From assembly GCA_050291365.1 (NCBI GenBank), contig JBNKJS010000044.1, positions 1-64,000 of the forward strand: a DNA stretch of 64,000 bases, given 5' to 3'. A program made the translations under genes and the position numbers. The DNA comes from JAAGZL01 sp050291365 (GTDB lineage: Bacteria; Pseudomonadota; Gammaproteobacteria; Chromatiales; Chromatiaceae). Of this stretch, positions 25,900 through 33,506 are shown in pieces (within the stretch, counting starts at the first letter, position 1; each line of letters opens with the position of its first letter). The notes beneath the pieces are model-generated. The model was not told the DNA's origin. It saw only the letters and a program-made list of their open reading frames with translations, and ran no database searches.

Positions 25900-26916
25900 T
25901 TAGTTCACTGACTTGTCATATAGATCATGTATATCTTTCTTTGGTTCTGTCTGGATCTTTTCCCGTATCTTAATTGCATAGTTCCCACCTGAAACCCCAA
26001 CCTGCCCACGAAATAGTGGTATATCAGAGGTGCATAACTCCACCATTTCAGGGATGTCCATTGGAATAATGTCGCCTTTTTTCAATTTGGCCATATCTTT
26101 AACACTGATTTCTGTATGTCCCAAGGTGCTGTTCAGCTCTAGATCAACATGTTGGATGCGAACCCTCAGCGCATGCTCCCAACGCTCATCTTTATCTCCA
26201 CGGTCGCTCTGTACACCAGCGTCCAGAAGATCACGAATTGGCTCTACCATCGAATAAGGCATAACAAAATGCAGATCACCACCACCAGCCTCAAGATCAA
26301 TATTGAATGTTGTAACCACAACCACTTCAGATGGGCTTACGATATTGGCAAATTGTGGATTTACCTCTGATCCCAAGTATTCAAAGTCAACCTTTAACAC
26401 CGGCTTCCATGCCTCTACCATGTCTTTAAATATAAGATCCAACAACAACTTGACCACACGTAGTTCTGTGGGTGTGAAGTCTCTTCCTTCAATCTTGGTG
26501 TGAAAACGCCCGCTGCCGCCAAAATAGTTATCCACCACACTAAAAACCAACTTGGGATCAAGTACACACAGCCCTTTGCCACGGAGTGGATGAATCCTCA
26601 CCAGATTTAGGCTGGTTGGTACAAACAGGGTGTGAACAAACTCAGAAAATTTCAGCATCTGTACACCTGAAGCTGAAATGTCCGCTGTACGCCTGAGCAT
26701 GGCAAAAAGGCTGGTGCGATAGTAACGGGCAAAGCGTTCGTTAATCATCTCCAGAGTTGGCATACGCCCGCGGACTATTCGATCCTGACTGTTAAAGTCA
26801 TACCCTCTAGCCACACCATCGAATGCTTCGGCGTCGTCTGTCTCTACCTTGCCGTCATCAACGCCATGTAATAAGGCATCAATCTCGTCTTGTGATAGTA
26901 GGTCGTTTGCTGACAT
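25900..26916 (-). CDS. fliM: Flagellar motor switch protein FliM
   Basis: This 338-residue protein opens with the CheY-P-binding peptide LLSQDEIDALLHGV, then the CheC-like middle domain with MPTLEMINERFARYYRTSLF and YFGGSGRFHTK, and a C-terminal SpoA domain (HVDLELNSTLGHTEISVKDM, LKKGDIIPMDIPEMVELC). It links chemotaxis signals to rotor direction. It follows fliL by three bases. Confidence 0.95.
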   Translation of the reverse strand: MSANDLLSQDEIDALLHGVDDGKVETDDAEAFDGVARGYDFNSQDRIVRGRMPTLEMINERFARYYRTSLFAMLRRTADISASGVQMLKFSEFVHTLFVPTSLNLVRIHPLRGKGLCVLDPKLVFSVVDNYFGGSGRFHTKIEGRDFTPTELRVVKLLLDLIFKDMVEAWKPVLKVDFEYLGSEVNPQFANIVSPSEVVVVTTFNIDLEAGGGDLHFVMPYSMVEPIRDLLDAGVQSDRGDKDERWEHALRVRIQHVDLELNSTLGHTEISVKDMAKLKKGDIIPMDIPEMVELCTSDIPLFRGQVGVSGGNYAIKIREKIQTEPKKDIHDLYDKSVN

Positions 26917-26919
26917 GAT

Positions 26920-27468
26920 TTATTGCATAACAAAGCTGGTAAAATACACGGCCTCTACCACTCCGGGGCCACCTTGATCCTGTACAATCTTCTGTATTGT
27001 TTCCTTTGCCGCTGCCTGTAATTTTTCCTTTCCAGATCTCTTGCTCAACTTTCCGGCATCTTGACTACTGAACAGGTTGAGTAATTGATGCCTTATCATG
27101 GGATCGTTGGTTTTGATGAACTCCAATAACTCAGGATTACGCACCATCACATCAACCCCGACCTGCATCATCTTTGCTCCAGTGCCCGGTGGTAGATTAA
27201 CTACAAATACCGGGGAAAATGAGTGATACATCGCCGGCCCTTTTTCCTCCGCGGCAGCTTCCTCTTTACTATCACCCTTCTGCTCGCCTTCAGTCTCTTC
27301 GGTTTTAGCTGACTCAGGCTCATCACCAGAAAGAAAAAACCAAGCACCGCCACCGGCCAGAATCAGCACCAGTAATACTGCACCACCGATGATTATCAGC
27401 TTTTTGTTAGATCCACCCTCTTTCTCTTCACCTAGATCCAGATCCTCATCCAACTCTTCTTCAGCCAT
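26920..27468 (-). CDS. fliL: Flagellar basal body-associated protein FliL
   Basis: This 182-residue protein has an acidic cytoplasmic start, one membrane helix (KLIIIGGAVLLVLILAGGGA, about 23-42), a charged E/K-rich linker and a periplasmic FliL domain containing MYHSFSPVFVVNLPPGTG, VRNPELLEFIKTNDPMIRHQ and LLNLFSSQDAG. FliL surrounds the stator units and supports torque. It is the first gene of the operon and is preceded by a sigma-54 promoter; GGGAG lies about ten bases before the ATG. Confidence 0.92.
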   Translation of the reverse strand: MAEEELDEDLDLGEEKEGGSNKKLIIIGGAVLLVLILAGGGAWFFLSGDEPESAKTEETEGEQKGDSKEEAAAEEKGPAMYHSFSPVFVVNLPPGTGAKMMQVGVDVMVRNPELLEFIKTNDPMIRHQLLNLFSSQDAGKLSKRSGKEKLQAAAKETIQKIVQDQGGPGVVEAVYFTSFVMQ

Positions 27469-27506
27469 TGGTTTTTCACTCCCAGAGTTAAGGTCAATTC
27501 AGTATG

Positions 27507-27522
27507 TGCAATTGACGTGCCA
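27507..27522 (-). promoter_or_regulatory. Sigma-54 (RpoN) promoter of the fliL operon
   Basis: The minus strand reads TGGCACG-TCAA-TTGCA, a full match to the sigma-54 consensus TGGCACG-N4-TTGC[AT]. It lies 39 bases before the fliL start codon, giving an expected leader of about 28 nt. Sigma-54 promoters need an enhancer-binding activator, and in polar flagellates this is a FleQ/FlrA/FlrC-type protein, which is not in the window. Confidence 0.9.
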
Positions 27523-27633
27523 GTAAATATCAAGAAATTTATGCCTATTTTTCCGCTAGTTACAGAATATAGTTTAATAACCGTCAGACTATTGACTCTA
27601 CTACATGGGAATTTAAGGCAGATTTCTGTCAGA

Positions 27634-28911
27634 TTATGATTTTGTATCAAAGGCCAGAACCTGCGACCTGGCCTTCTCTTCATTAACCATAGCAAGCAAA
27701 ACAGCACCTGCAATAAACAAAATAAGTACTGACAATATAGACAATCTTGGACTTCCGGTTGCGATTGCAACCCAGCCCATGATCAAGGGACCAAATACTG
27801 CGGCAAACTTACCCATCATGTTGTAAAAGCCAAAGAACTCGCCTGCCGCGGCTTGAGGGATAATCCTGGCATAAAAGGATCGACTGAGGGCCTGGATTCC
27901 ACCCTGAACCAGGCCGATGATTATCGCCAGGGTATAAAACTCCCATACCTGTTGCATCTGGTAGGCCCAGACAATAACCATAAAATAGACGAATATAGCA
28001 AGCATAATGCCCTGGCGTGCTCCCCTCTTCGCACCCAGCTTTCCAAACAGCAAAGCGGAAGGAAATCCGACAAACTGAGTCAGAAGAAGGGCAATCATGA
28101 GATGGCTCGATTCCAGCCCAATGGACAGACCGTAATCCACAGCCATACGAACCACAGTATCCACTCCATCTATATAGAGCCAGTATGCGATAAGAAATTG
28201 AAAGGTATACTTCAGTGTTCTGATCTGCCTGAATGTGCTCCAGAGCTGCTTGAATCCACCGCTGATAGCGGAAACAGAACCTCTATTTGCAAATTTCCTA
28301 TCCTCCTTTACAAACAGCATTACAGGTATTGAGAACACCCCCCACCAGATTGCCACAGAGAGAAAAGAGATCCGTACGGCCTGAGAAACATCATCCAGCC
28401 CAAAGGCCTGGGGATATAGCGTCATCAACACGTTGAGGGCGAATAGCAGGCCACCGCCGAGATAACCAAAGCCAAACCCAATGGCTGAAACAATATCGAA
28501 ATCCTTCTCTTCTGCAACATCCATCAGCAGGGCATCATAGAACACCACACTTCCCGAGAAGCCTAATACTGCAAGGATGTAGACAATCAGAGCCATGGCC
28601 CAGTCGCCCTGAGCTACCATATATAAGGTAGCTGTCATCACAACGCCCATCATGGCAAAAAACAGAAGGAAGCGTTTTTTTGCACCACCCCTATCTGCAA
28701 TAGCACCAAGTATCGGAGCCAGAATCACCACCAGGATACTAGCTAACGCATTAGCGTTACCCAACAGAAAGGTACTCTCAGATACAGACAGTTCGCCTGC
28801 CCAATATTTCTTAAAAAAGAGAGGAAAAAAGCCAGCCATTACGGTTGTTGCAAATGCTGAGTTTGCCCAGTCATACATGGCCCAGGAAAGTCTCTGTTTT
28901 CGATTTTTCAC
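27634..28911 (-). CDS. MFS transporter of the UMF1/Atg22-like family
   Basis: This 425-residue membrane protein has about twelve hydrophobic segments. The opening QRLSWAMYDWANSAFATTV is the signature of the UMF1/Atg22-like branch of the major facilitator superfamily, and APILGAIADRGGAKKRFLLF is the MFS loop 2-3 motif. VVFYDALLMDVAEEKDFDIVSA and the glycine-rich FGFGYLGGGLLFALNV follow as usual. Related yeast proteins export amino acids from the vacuole; the bacterial substrates are unknown. The gene lies directly upstream of the flagellar operon on the same strand, but the fliL promoter between them makes it a separate unit. Confidence 0.85.
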   Translation of the reverse strand: MKNRKQRLSWAMYDWANSAFATTVMAGFFPLFFKKYWAGELSVSESTFLLGNANALASILVVILAPILGAIADRGGAKKRFLLFFAMMGVVMTATLYMVAQGDWAMALIVYILAVLGFSGSVVFYDALLMDVAEEKDFDIVSAIGFGFGYLGGGLLFALNVLMTLYPQAFGLDDVSQAVRISFLSVAIWWGVFSIPVMLFVKEDRKFANRGSVSAISGGFKQLWSTFRQIRTLKYTFQFLIAYWLYIDGVDTVVRMAVDYGLSIGLESSHLMIALLLTQFVGFPSALLFGKLGAKRGARQGIMLAIFVYFMVIVWAYQMQQVWEFYTLAIIIGLVQGGIQALSRSFYARIIPQAAAGEFFGFYNMMGKFAAVFGPLIMGWVAIATGSPRLSILSVLILFIAGAVLLAMVNEEKARSQVLAFDTKS

Positions 28912-29114
28912 TCTCTTCTGTAGCCCTAGGTTATTTTCTGTGAGAAAAAGTAGCGCCAGATTCAGTTAATACACATAGTATCAACAAAAATAGTAAAAGT
29001 GCCTGTTCAAATTAATAATCAACAAACTCTGGGAATATACGCTCTATGTTATAATGATTGTGGTTTACACTTACCGTACCCATCATATTATTTTAACAAT
29101 ATCAGGAGGTCATC

Positions 29115-29321
29115 ATGAAACAGAACGTTGGTGGTGTTGATAGGATAGTTCGCCTGATAGTCGGCCTAGGATTGATTGGTTGGGGTGTGGTCACCCAAAA
29201 TATTTGGGGACTTATAGGTATAATCCCGTTGTTTACAGCAGCCATTGGCTGGTGTCCTGCCTACCTACCATTTGGTCTCAGTAGCTGTAAGGTCGAAAAG
29301 GGAACTGATCAGGAAGCCTAA
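29115..29321 (+). CDS. DUF2892 (YgaP-type) small membrane protein
   Basis: This 68-residue protein starts MKQNVGGVDRIVRLIVGLGL, the hallmark of DUF2892, and has two membrane helices around WGVVTQNIWGLIGIIPLF. The CPAYLPFGLSSCKV end carries two cysteines, as in many members. Related domains are fused to rhodanese in E. coli YgaP, and free-standing copies are frequent in sulfur-metabolising bacteria, but no function is proven. The ribosome binding site AGGAGG lies six bases before the ATG. The gene is monocistronic with its own terminator. Confidence 0.85.
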   Translation: MKQNVGGVDRIVRLIVGLGLIGWGVVTQNIWGLIGIIPLFTAAIGWCPAYLPFGLSSCKVEKGTDQEA

Positions 29322-29332
29322 ATAGATGTAAT

Positions 29333-29375
29333 GAGGTACCCAATAGATTTGGGTACCTCGGTTATTTCTCTTTAT
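29333..29375 (+). terminator. Rho-independent terminator after the DUF2892 gene
   Basis: GAGGTACCCAA (29333-29343) pairs perfectly with TTGGGTACCTC (29349-29359) around a five-base loop, followed by GGTTATTTCTCTTTATTT. Confidence 0.85.
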
Positions 29376-29748
29376 TTACTGAGAACTCTTGGTACTCTTT
29401 AGAAAATAAATCCTCAAGTTCATCAATAACATCTGATGCAGATCTTCCATGAATAAGATGGGCTGTCATCAATGATGAGGTTTCGGTTAGCAAGACTGAA
29501 GTATCCAACATGTGGTAGCTGGCTGAGAGCCTTTTAATTGCAGATACCACGGTTTCTTCTTCTGGACGTTCGCCCAGGACAGGTTCCAAAGACGTCTCCT
29601 GTTCACACTCTTTATCAGATGAACCTTCCCGGTTATTTAGAAACTCGGCAAACGTAATGAGAACTGCCTGATCTTTTCCGTCAAGATTCTTAAACAGTTT
29701 AAGCAGTTTGCGCTGGTCGCCGGTTAAATTCTGAATTGGCTGCAGCAC
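29362..29748 (-). CDS. Conserved-looking protein of unknown function next to a LysR gene
   Basis: This 128-residue soluble protein has a helical N-terminus (LTGDQRKLLKLFKNLDGKDQAVLITFAEFL shortened: residues 8-37), a charged middle (EQETSLEPVLGERPEEETVV) and a helical C-terminal part ending in DVIDELEDLFSKEYQEF. It has no signal peptide, membrane segment or recognisable catalytic motif. It begins three bases after the stop of the LysR gene, so the two form an operon, which suggests a role tied to that regulator. I do not recognise the family. Confidence 0.65.
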   Translation of the reverse strand: MLQPIQNLTGDQRKLLKLFKNLDGKDQAVLITFAEFLNNREGSSDKECEQETSLEPVLGERPEEETVVSAIKRLSASYHMLDTSVLLTETSSLMTAHLIHGRSASDVIDELEDLFSKEYQEFSVNKEK

Positions 29749-29751
29749 GCC

Positions 29752-30666
29752 CTATTCCTGATAGTCGTGTTCGTGCTCTTTAATATAGCCTCTGGCAAAA
29801 TCAAGGAGCTCTTCCATAACGCGTACCCGAAACTTCTGCTTTTGATGCACAAATGAGAACGGTCGTTCCAGCATGGGGTTGAGATTGATCGCAACCAGGG
29901 TACCCAGTTTAATCTCTTTTTGAATGGTCGCACGAGAAACAATTGATATACCCATACCTGCTTCCACTGCACCTTTCACCGCCTCTGGGCTACCCAATTC
30001 CATGGAGATCTTGATTTCCCCAGAACCGTCAGTTATCCCTTTCAGATACTCCTCTATTACTTCACGGGTCCCTGAACCCTCTTCGCGACATATAAATGGG
30101 TATTTCACCAAATCAGAATAACTGAGACTATCCTTCCCGGCTTCAGGGTGACCTTGAGGAACGATTGCCACCAGCTGATCCGGCCTGCACACCTCAACGA
30201 CCAGGTTCTTGTTCCCAACCGGTGCTTCGACAATGCCTAGGTCAATAGCGTTGTTTTCCACCATGGAGACAATGCCTTCGGTATTGGAAACCTTCAGGTT
30301 TATATTTACATCAGAGTACTTCACTTTGAAGTCGCCCAGAAGAGAGGGCAGCATATAATCCGCAATCGTGGTGCTCGCTCCAATGGTGAGGGAACCACCC
30401 ACCCCACCGGTCATATCCTGTACGGCATGCTCCATCTCGTTGTACAACTCAAAAATACGATCTGCATATTTGTATACGAGGTTGCCCGCATCTGTAAGGC
30501 TGATGCGATTGTGGGTACGATCAAACAACCTAGTATCAAAATACTCCTCAAGCTGACGAACCTGAAAAGTGACTGCAGGCTGAGTCATATGCAATGATTC
30601 AGCTGCTTTGGTGAAACTCAACAAACGAGCTACCGTATGAAAAACTTGAAGTCTGCGATCTGCCAT
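29752..30666 (-). CDS. LysR family transcriptional regulator (CbbR/CysL-like)
   Basis: This 304-residue LysR protein has the helix-turn-helix in LLSFTKAAESLHMTQPAVTFQVRQL-type wording (residues about 14-38) and a periplasmic-binding-protein-like effector domain beginning GSLTIGASTTIADYMLP, then LKVSNTEGIVSMVENNAIDL, CREEGSGTREVIEEYL and GSPEAVKGAVEAGMGISIVS. The SGTRE and AVEAGMGI stretches are shared by the CbbR/CysL branch, which senses metabolites linked to carbon fixation or sulfur/selenium assimilation. The exact ligand is unknown. It is divergent from the FadL-family gene, about 410 bp away, a possible target. Confidence 0.85.
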   Translation of the reverse strand: MADRRLQVFHTVARLLSFTKAAESLHMTQPAVTFQVRQLEEYFDTRLFDRTHNRISLTDAGNLVYKYADRIFELYNEMEHAVQDMTGGVGGSLTIGASTTIADYMLPSLLGDFKVKYSDVNINLKVSNTEGIVSMVENNAIDLGIVEAPVGNKNLVVEVCRPDQLVAIVPQGHPEAGKDSLSYSDLVKYPFICREEGSGTREVIEEYLKGITDGSGEIKISMELGSPEAVKGAVEAGMGISIVSRATIQKEIKLGTLVAINLNPMLERPFSFVHQKQKFRVRVMEELLDFARGYIKEHEHDYQE

Positions 30667-31075
30667 ATGCGTCTCCCCAACCCATAGGTTAATCTTATTG
30701 ATGATAAGTAATTCTAATAAAGTATATTAATAACACATAATATACCATCAAATCTACAGATTTTTACTCATCTTTTTTGCAATAACTGGATAATTCTTAA
30801 ACCTTTTTACCTATTTCTATATTAACTCTGGCCTAACTTAATTGAATCTCATAAAATTGTTGCGATCAATACAATCAATCTTGACAACGATCAGATAAAG
30901 ATTTATAAATGCTTAGAAGTCACATAATAAGCTAATTTTATCAGTATTCGAAACCTGGGCTAAACATAATAAATACCCAAATACTGGTTAGCTACAACAT
31001 AAACACAATCCCTGTAATCGCGATACGGGGCACAACAAAACATAGAGCAATTCTTTAAACCATAGGGTAGATAAC
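30667..31075. other. Long AT-rich divergent region between the LysR and FadL-family genes
   Basis: About 409 bp without a gene. It contains a strong rightward promoter at 30881-30909 and otherwise AT-rich DNA suited to regulator binding. No tRNA, hairpin terminator or small gene with a ribosome binding site was seen. A leftward promoter for the LysR gene should lie near 30700 but was not resolved. Confidence 0.6.
30881..30909 (+). promoter_or_regulatory. Sigma-70 promoter of the FadL-family gene
   Basis: TTGACA (30881-30886) and TATAAA (30904-30909) are separated by exactly 17 bp: a perfect -35 and a five-of-six -10. Initiation near 30916 leaves an untranslated leader of about 160 nt before the start codon. 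Confidence 0.75.
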
Positions 31076-32338
31076 ATGAATATCAAACACCGAGGATCAC
31101 TTGGAATAGTGTTGGCTGCAAGCCTTATTCCGGCCCATCTTTTGGCCGGCGGCTACAAGATTCCCGAGAACTCCATCAACTCAACCGCACTTTCAGCCGC
31201 ATATGTGGCAAATGCACATGGAGCAGATGCTGCCTATTTCAACCCAGCAGCTATGGTGTTTAACGAAGAGGGTGGTTCTTTTGAGATTGATGCCACCTAT
31301 ATACATCTTTCCGCTATTAATTACACGGATAACGATGGAGTCTTTGCAGATGATTCATCCGATGTAGAGCGTTTCCTTGTTCCGACTTTCCACTATGTTA
31401 GTCCAAAAGTAGGTAATGCCCGTTTTGGTCTATCTGTTGTTGCTCCAGCTGGCCTTACCAAACGCTGGGATGGAACCGGCAAGGCCTCAACCCAACAGTT
31501 CACCCTTAAGACCGTTGAGATTAATCCTTCAGTTGCCTACGAGTTCAACGATAGATTTTCTGGTGCGGTTGGTGCAAGAGTTATTTACACCACTGGAGTG
31601 GTAAAAAGCAAAGCGTATCCTGCTGGATTTCCAGGACCACAACTTACACGTGACTTAGAAGGCGACTCCTTCGATTACGGATACAACCTAGCGCTACATT
31701 TCAAGCCAACAGATGAACTGGCATTAGCGCTAACATACAGATCCAAGATTGATTTGACGGTTGAGGGTGAAGCAGAGCTTGTTAACCAGTTAGGCGGCAC
31801 CGCAACCTACAATGGTGATGCTGAGGTAGAGGTACCAGTGCCTGCATCACTCAATCTAGCCGCTGCCTATACCTTTAACGACAAGACAACTATTGAACTT
31901 GTATACGAGCGTACATACTGGTCAGCATACAAAGAGCTGGACTTCGATTATGACAACGGTGCTGGATTTGCAGGTCCGATGACCAATTTCGACACCCCAA
32001 TAGCCAAAAACTGGAAAGACTCTGACACCTACAGGATCGGTGTTACCCATAAGCTGGATAATAGCTGGACTCTTATGGCCGGTTACGCCTATGACAAGTC
32101 ACCCGTGCCGGAAAGCACTGTTGGATTTGAGCTACCTGATAGCGATGCCCATATATTTTCTGTAGGCGCCCGTTATCAATACGCAGATAACTTGGATATA
32201 GGTTTTGGTCTGCTGTATGACAAGAAAGATACCCTCAAGGTAACTAGGGGTACTTCAGCTGCAGACAGCGTTGACAATTCAGAATTTGAAGATGCGTCAG
32301 CAGTACTACTTACCGTAGGTATGCAATACAAGTTCTAA
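31076..32338 (+). CDS. OmpP1/FadL family outer membrane channel
   Basis: This 420-residue outer membrane beta-barrel has a signal peptide (MNIKHRGSLGIVLAASLIPA, then HLLAGGY), a plug-like N-terminal region with NSINSTALSAAYVANAHGAD and AYFNPAAMVF (the NPAxM motif of the family), alternating barrel strands and a C-terminal aromatic residue (VGMQYKF) for insertion by BAM. FadL-type channels carry long-chain fatty acids or other hydrophobic compounds across the outer membrane; the substrate here is unknown. It has its own strong promoter and terminator. Confidence 0.9.
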   Translation: MNIKHRGSLGIVLAASLIPAHLLAGGYKIPENSINSTALSAAYVANAHGADAAYFNPAAMVFNEEGGSFEIDATYIHLSAINYTDNDGVFADDSSDVERFLVPTFHYVSPKVGNARFGLSVVAPAGLTKRWDGTGKASTQQFTLKTVEINPSVAYEFNDRFSGAVGARVIYTTGVVKSKAYPAGFPGPQLTRDLEGDSFDYGYNLALHFKPTDELALALTYRSKIDLTVEGEAELVNQLGGTATYNGDAEVEVPVPASLNLAAAYTFNDKTTIELVYERTYWSAYKELDFDYDNGAGFAGPMTNFDTPIAKNWKDSDTYRIGVTHKLDNSWTLMAGYAYDKSPVPESTVGFELPDSDAHIFSVGARYQYADNLDIGFGLLYDKKDTLKVTRGTSAADSVDNSEFEDASAVLLTVGMQYKF

Positions 32339-32358
32339 GTTTAAATATCTTGTAAATA

Positions 32359-32395
32359 AAAACGCCGAAGCAACTGCTTCGGCGTTTTCTTTTGC
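32359..32395 (+). terminator. Rho-independent terminator after the FadL-family gene
   Basis: AACGCCGAAGC (32361-32371) pairs with GCTTCGGCGTT (32376-32386) around a four-base loop and runs into TTCTTTT. Confidence 0.88.
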
Positions 32396-32410
32396 GAAGA
32401 AATAAATATT

Positions 32411-32713
32411 CTACTCAGCAGCCTCTTGTACCAATATCCACGGCGCCACCACAACCGCCCATAGATCAGGATCTGTCTCATTCCAGCGCTTGGCATCATC
32501 TGTAGTTGCCTGCCGCATCAAACCCTGCTCTAGCCACTTCTCCACAGAGCTCTTCTCGTCATGGATCAGCCTGGCCGCTGTATCGATTAGATCAAGTTCC
32601 GGCGCAATGATAAACACCTGCCCCTTGGCAAAAAACCTCTGGATCTCGACCCATCCAATCTTTGCCGTCTCGGTGTTTAATCTAGCCTTAAGGACTTCGA
32701 GTGGTTCCTGCAT
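32411..32713 (-). CDS. DUF2288 family protein
   Basis: This 100-residue cytoplasmic protein matches DUF2288 along its length: LNTETAKIGWVEIQRFFAKG near the start, APELDLIDTAARLIHDE in the middle and DLWAVVVAPWILVQ at the end. The function is unknown. It follows rlmB by 26 bp on the same strand and may share its transcript. Confidence 0.82.
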   Translation of the reverse strand: MQEPLEVLKARLNTETAKIGWVEIQRFFAKGQVFIIAPELDLIDTAARLIHDEKSSVEKWLEQGLMRQATTDDAKRWNETDPDLWAVVVAPWILVQEAAE

Positions 32714-32739
32714 AAGGTGACTCCGATTGAATCTTTATC

Positions 32740-33489
32740 CTACTTACTATCTCTCTGCCTAACTGCCTCATAGAGGCAGATACCGGTTGCCACCGAGACA
32801 TTCAGGCTCTCAACAGTACCAGCCATAGGCAGTCTTACCAGGGAATCACAGGCCTCACGGGTAAGGCGGCGCATACCCTTCTCCTCTGCCCCCATAATCA
32901 GGGCCAATGGACCGGTAAGGGCCAACTGATACAAGCTGGACTCCGCCTCTCCAGCTGCCCCCACTACCCAAACTCGATGCTCGTCCTGCAACCAACGGAT
33001 AGTCCTGACCAGATTGGTAACCTGAATAAACGGGACAGTCTCAGCGGCGCCTGAGGCAACCTTACATACTGTAGGTGTCAGACCCACTGAACGATCTTTC
33101 GGTGCAATAACCGCCGTTACGCCTGCAGCATCAGCGCTTCTCAGGCAGGCTCCAAGATTATGAGGGTCCTGCACCCCATCCAGTACCAGTAGAAATGGTG
33201 GTGGCTTACTTGTGCTTAATAGAGACTCCAAATCTTTTTCACCCAGGGCTGCTGGCACCGCTACTCTGGCAACAGCCCCCTGATGATTCACCCCCGGGAC
33301 CATATGATCTATTTCGCTGCGATCAACCTGATGCAGTGTCACCCTGCTCTCTTTTGCCAGACCGACGATCTCACGAATCTTTTTGTCCCTGCGTCTTGCC
33401 TCTATCCACACCTCAGCAACGCCATCAGCACCATGCTTTAGCGCGGTGCGCACACTATTTATCCCAGCAATGATATGGGGTTCGCTCAC
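32740..33489 (-). CDS. rlmB: 23S rRNA (guanosine-2251-2'-O)-methyltransferase RlmB
   Basis: This 249-residue SPOUT (TrmH-type) enzyme methylates the ribose of G2251 in the peptidyl-transferase P loop of 23S rRNA. The N-terminal substrate-binding domain (2-75) begins HIIAGINSVRTALKHG. The knotted catalytic domain has LVLDGVQDPHNLGACLRSAD (with the family N and R), LIMGAEEKGMRRLTREACD and RLPMAGTVESLNVSVATGI. Its place 17 bp downstream of rnr is the same as in E. coli, where the two are neighbours. Confidence 0.94.
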   Translation of the reverse strand: MSEPHIIAGINSVRTALKHGADGVAEVWIEARRRDKKIREIVGLAKESRVTLHQVDRSEIDHMVPGVNHQGAVARVAVPAALGEKDLESLLSTSKPPPFLLVLDGVQDPHNLGACLRSADAAGVTAVIAPKDRSVGLTPTVCKVASGAAETVPFIQVTNLVRTIRWLQDEHRVWVVGAAGEAESSLYQLALTGPLALIMGAEEKGMRRLTREACDSLVRLPMAGTVESLNVSVATGICLYEAVRQRDSK

Positions 33490-33506
33490 TCTTCAGGGTC
33501 TATTTA

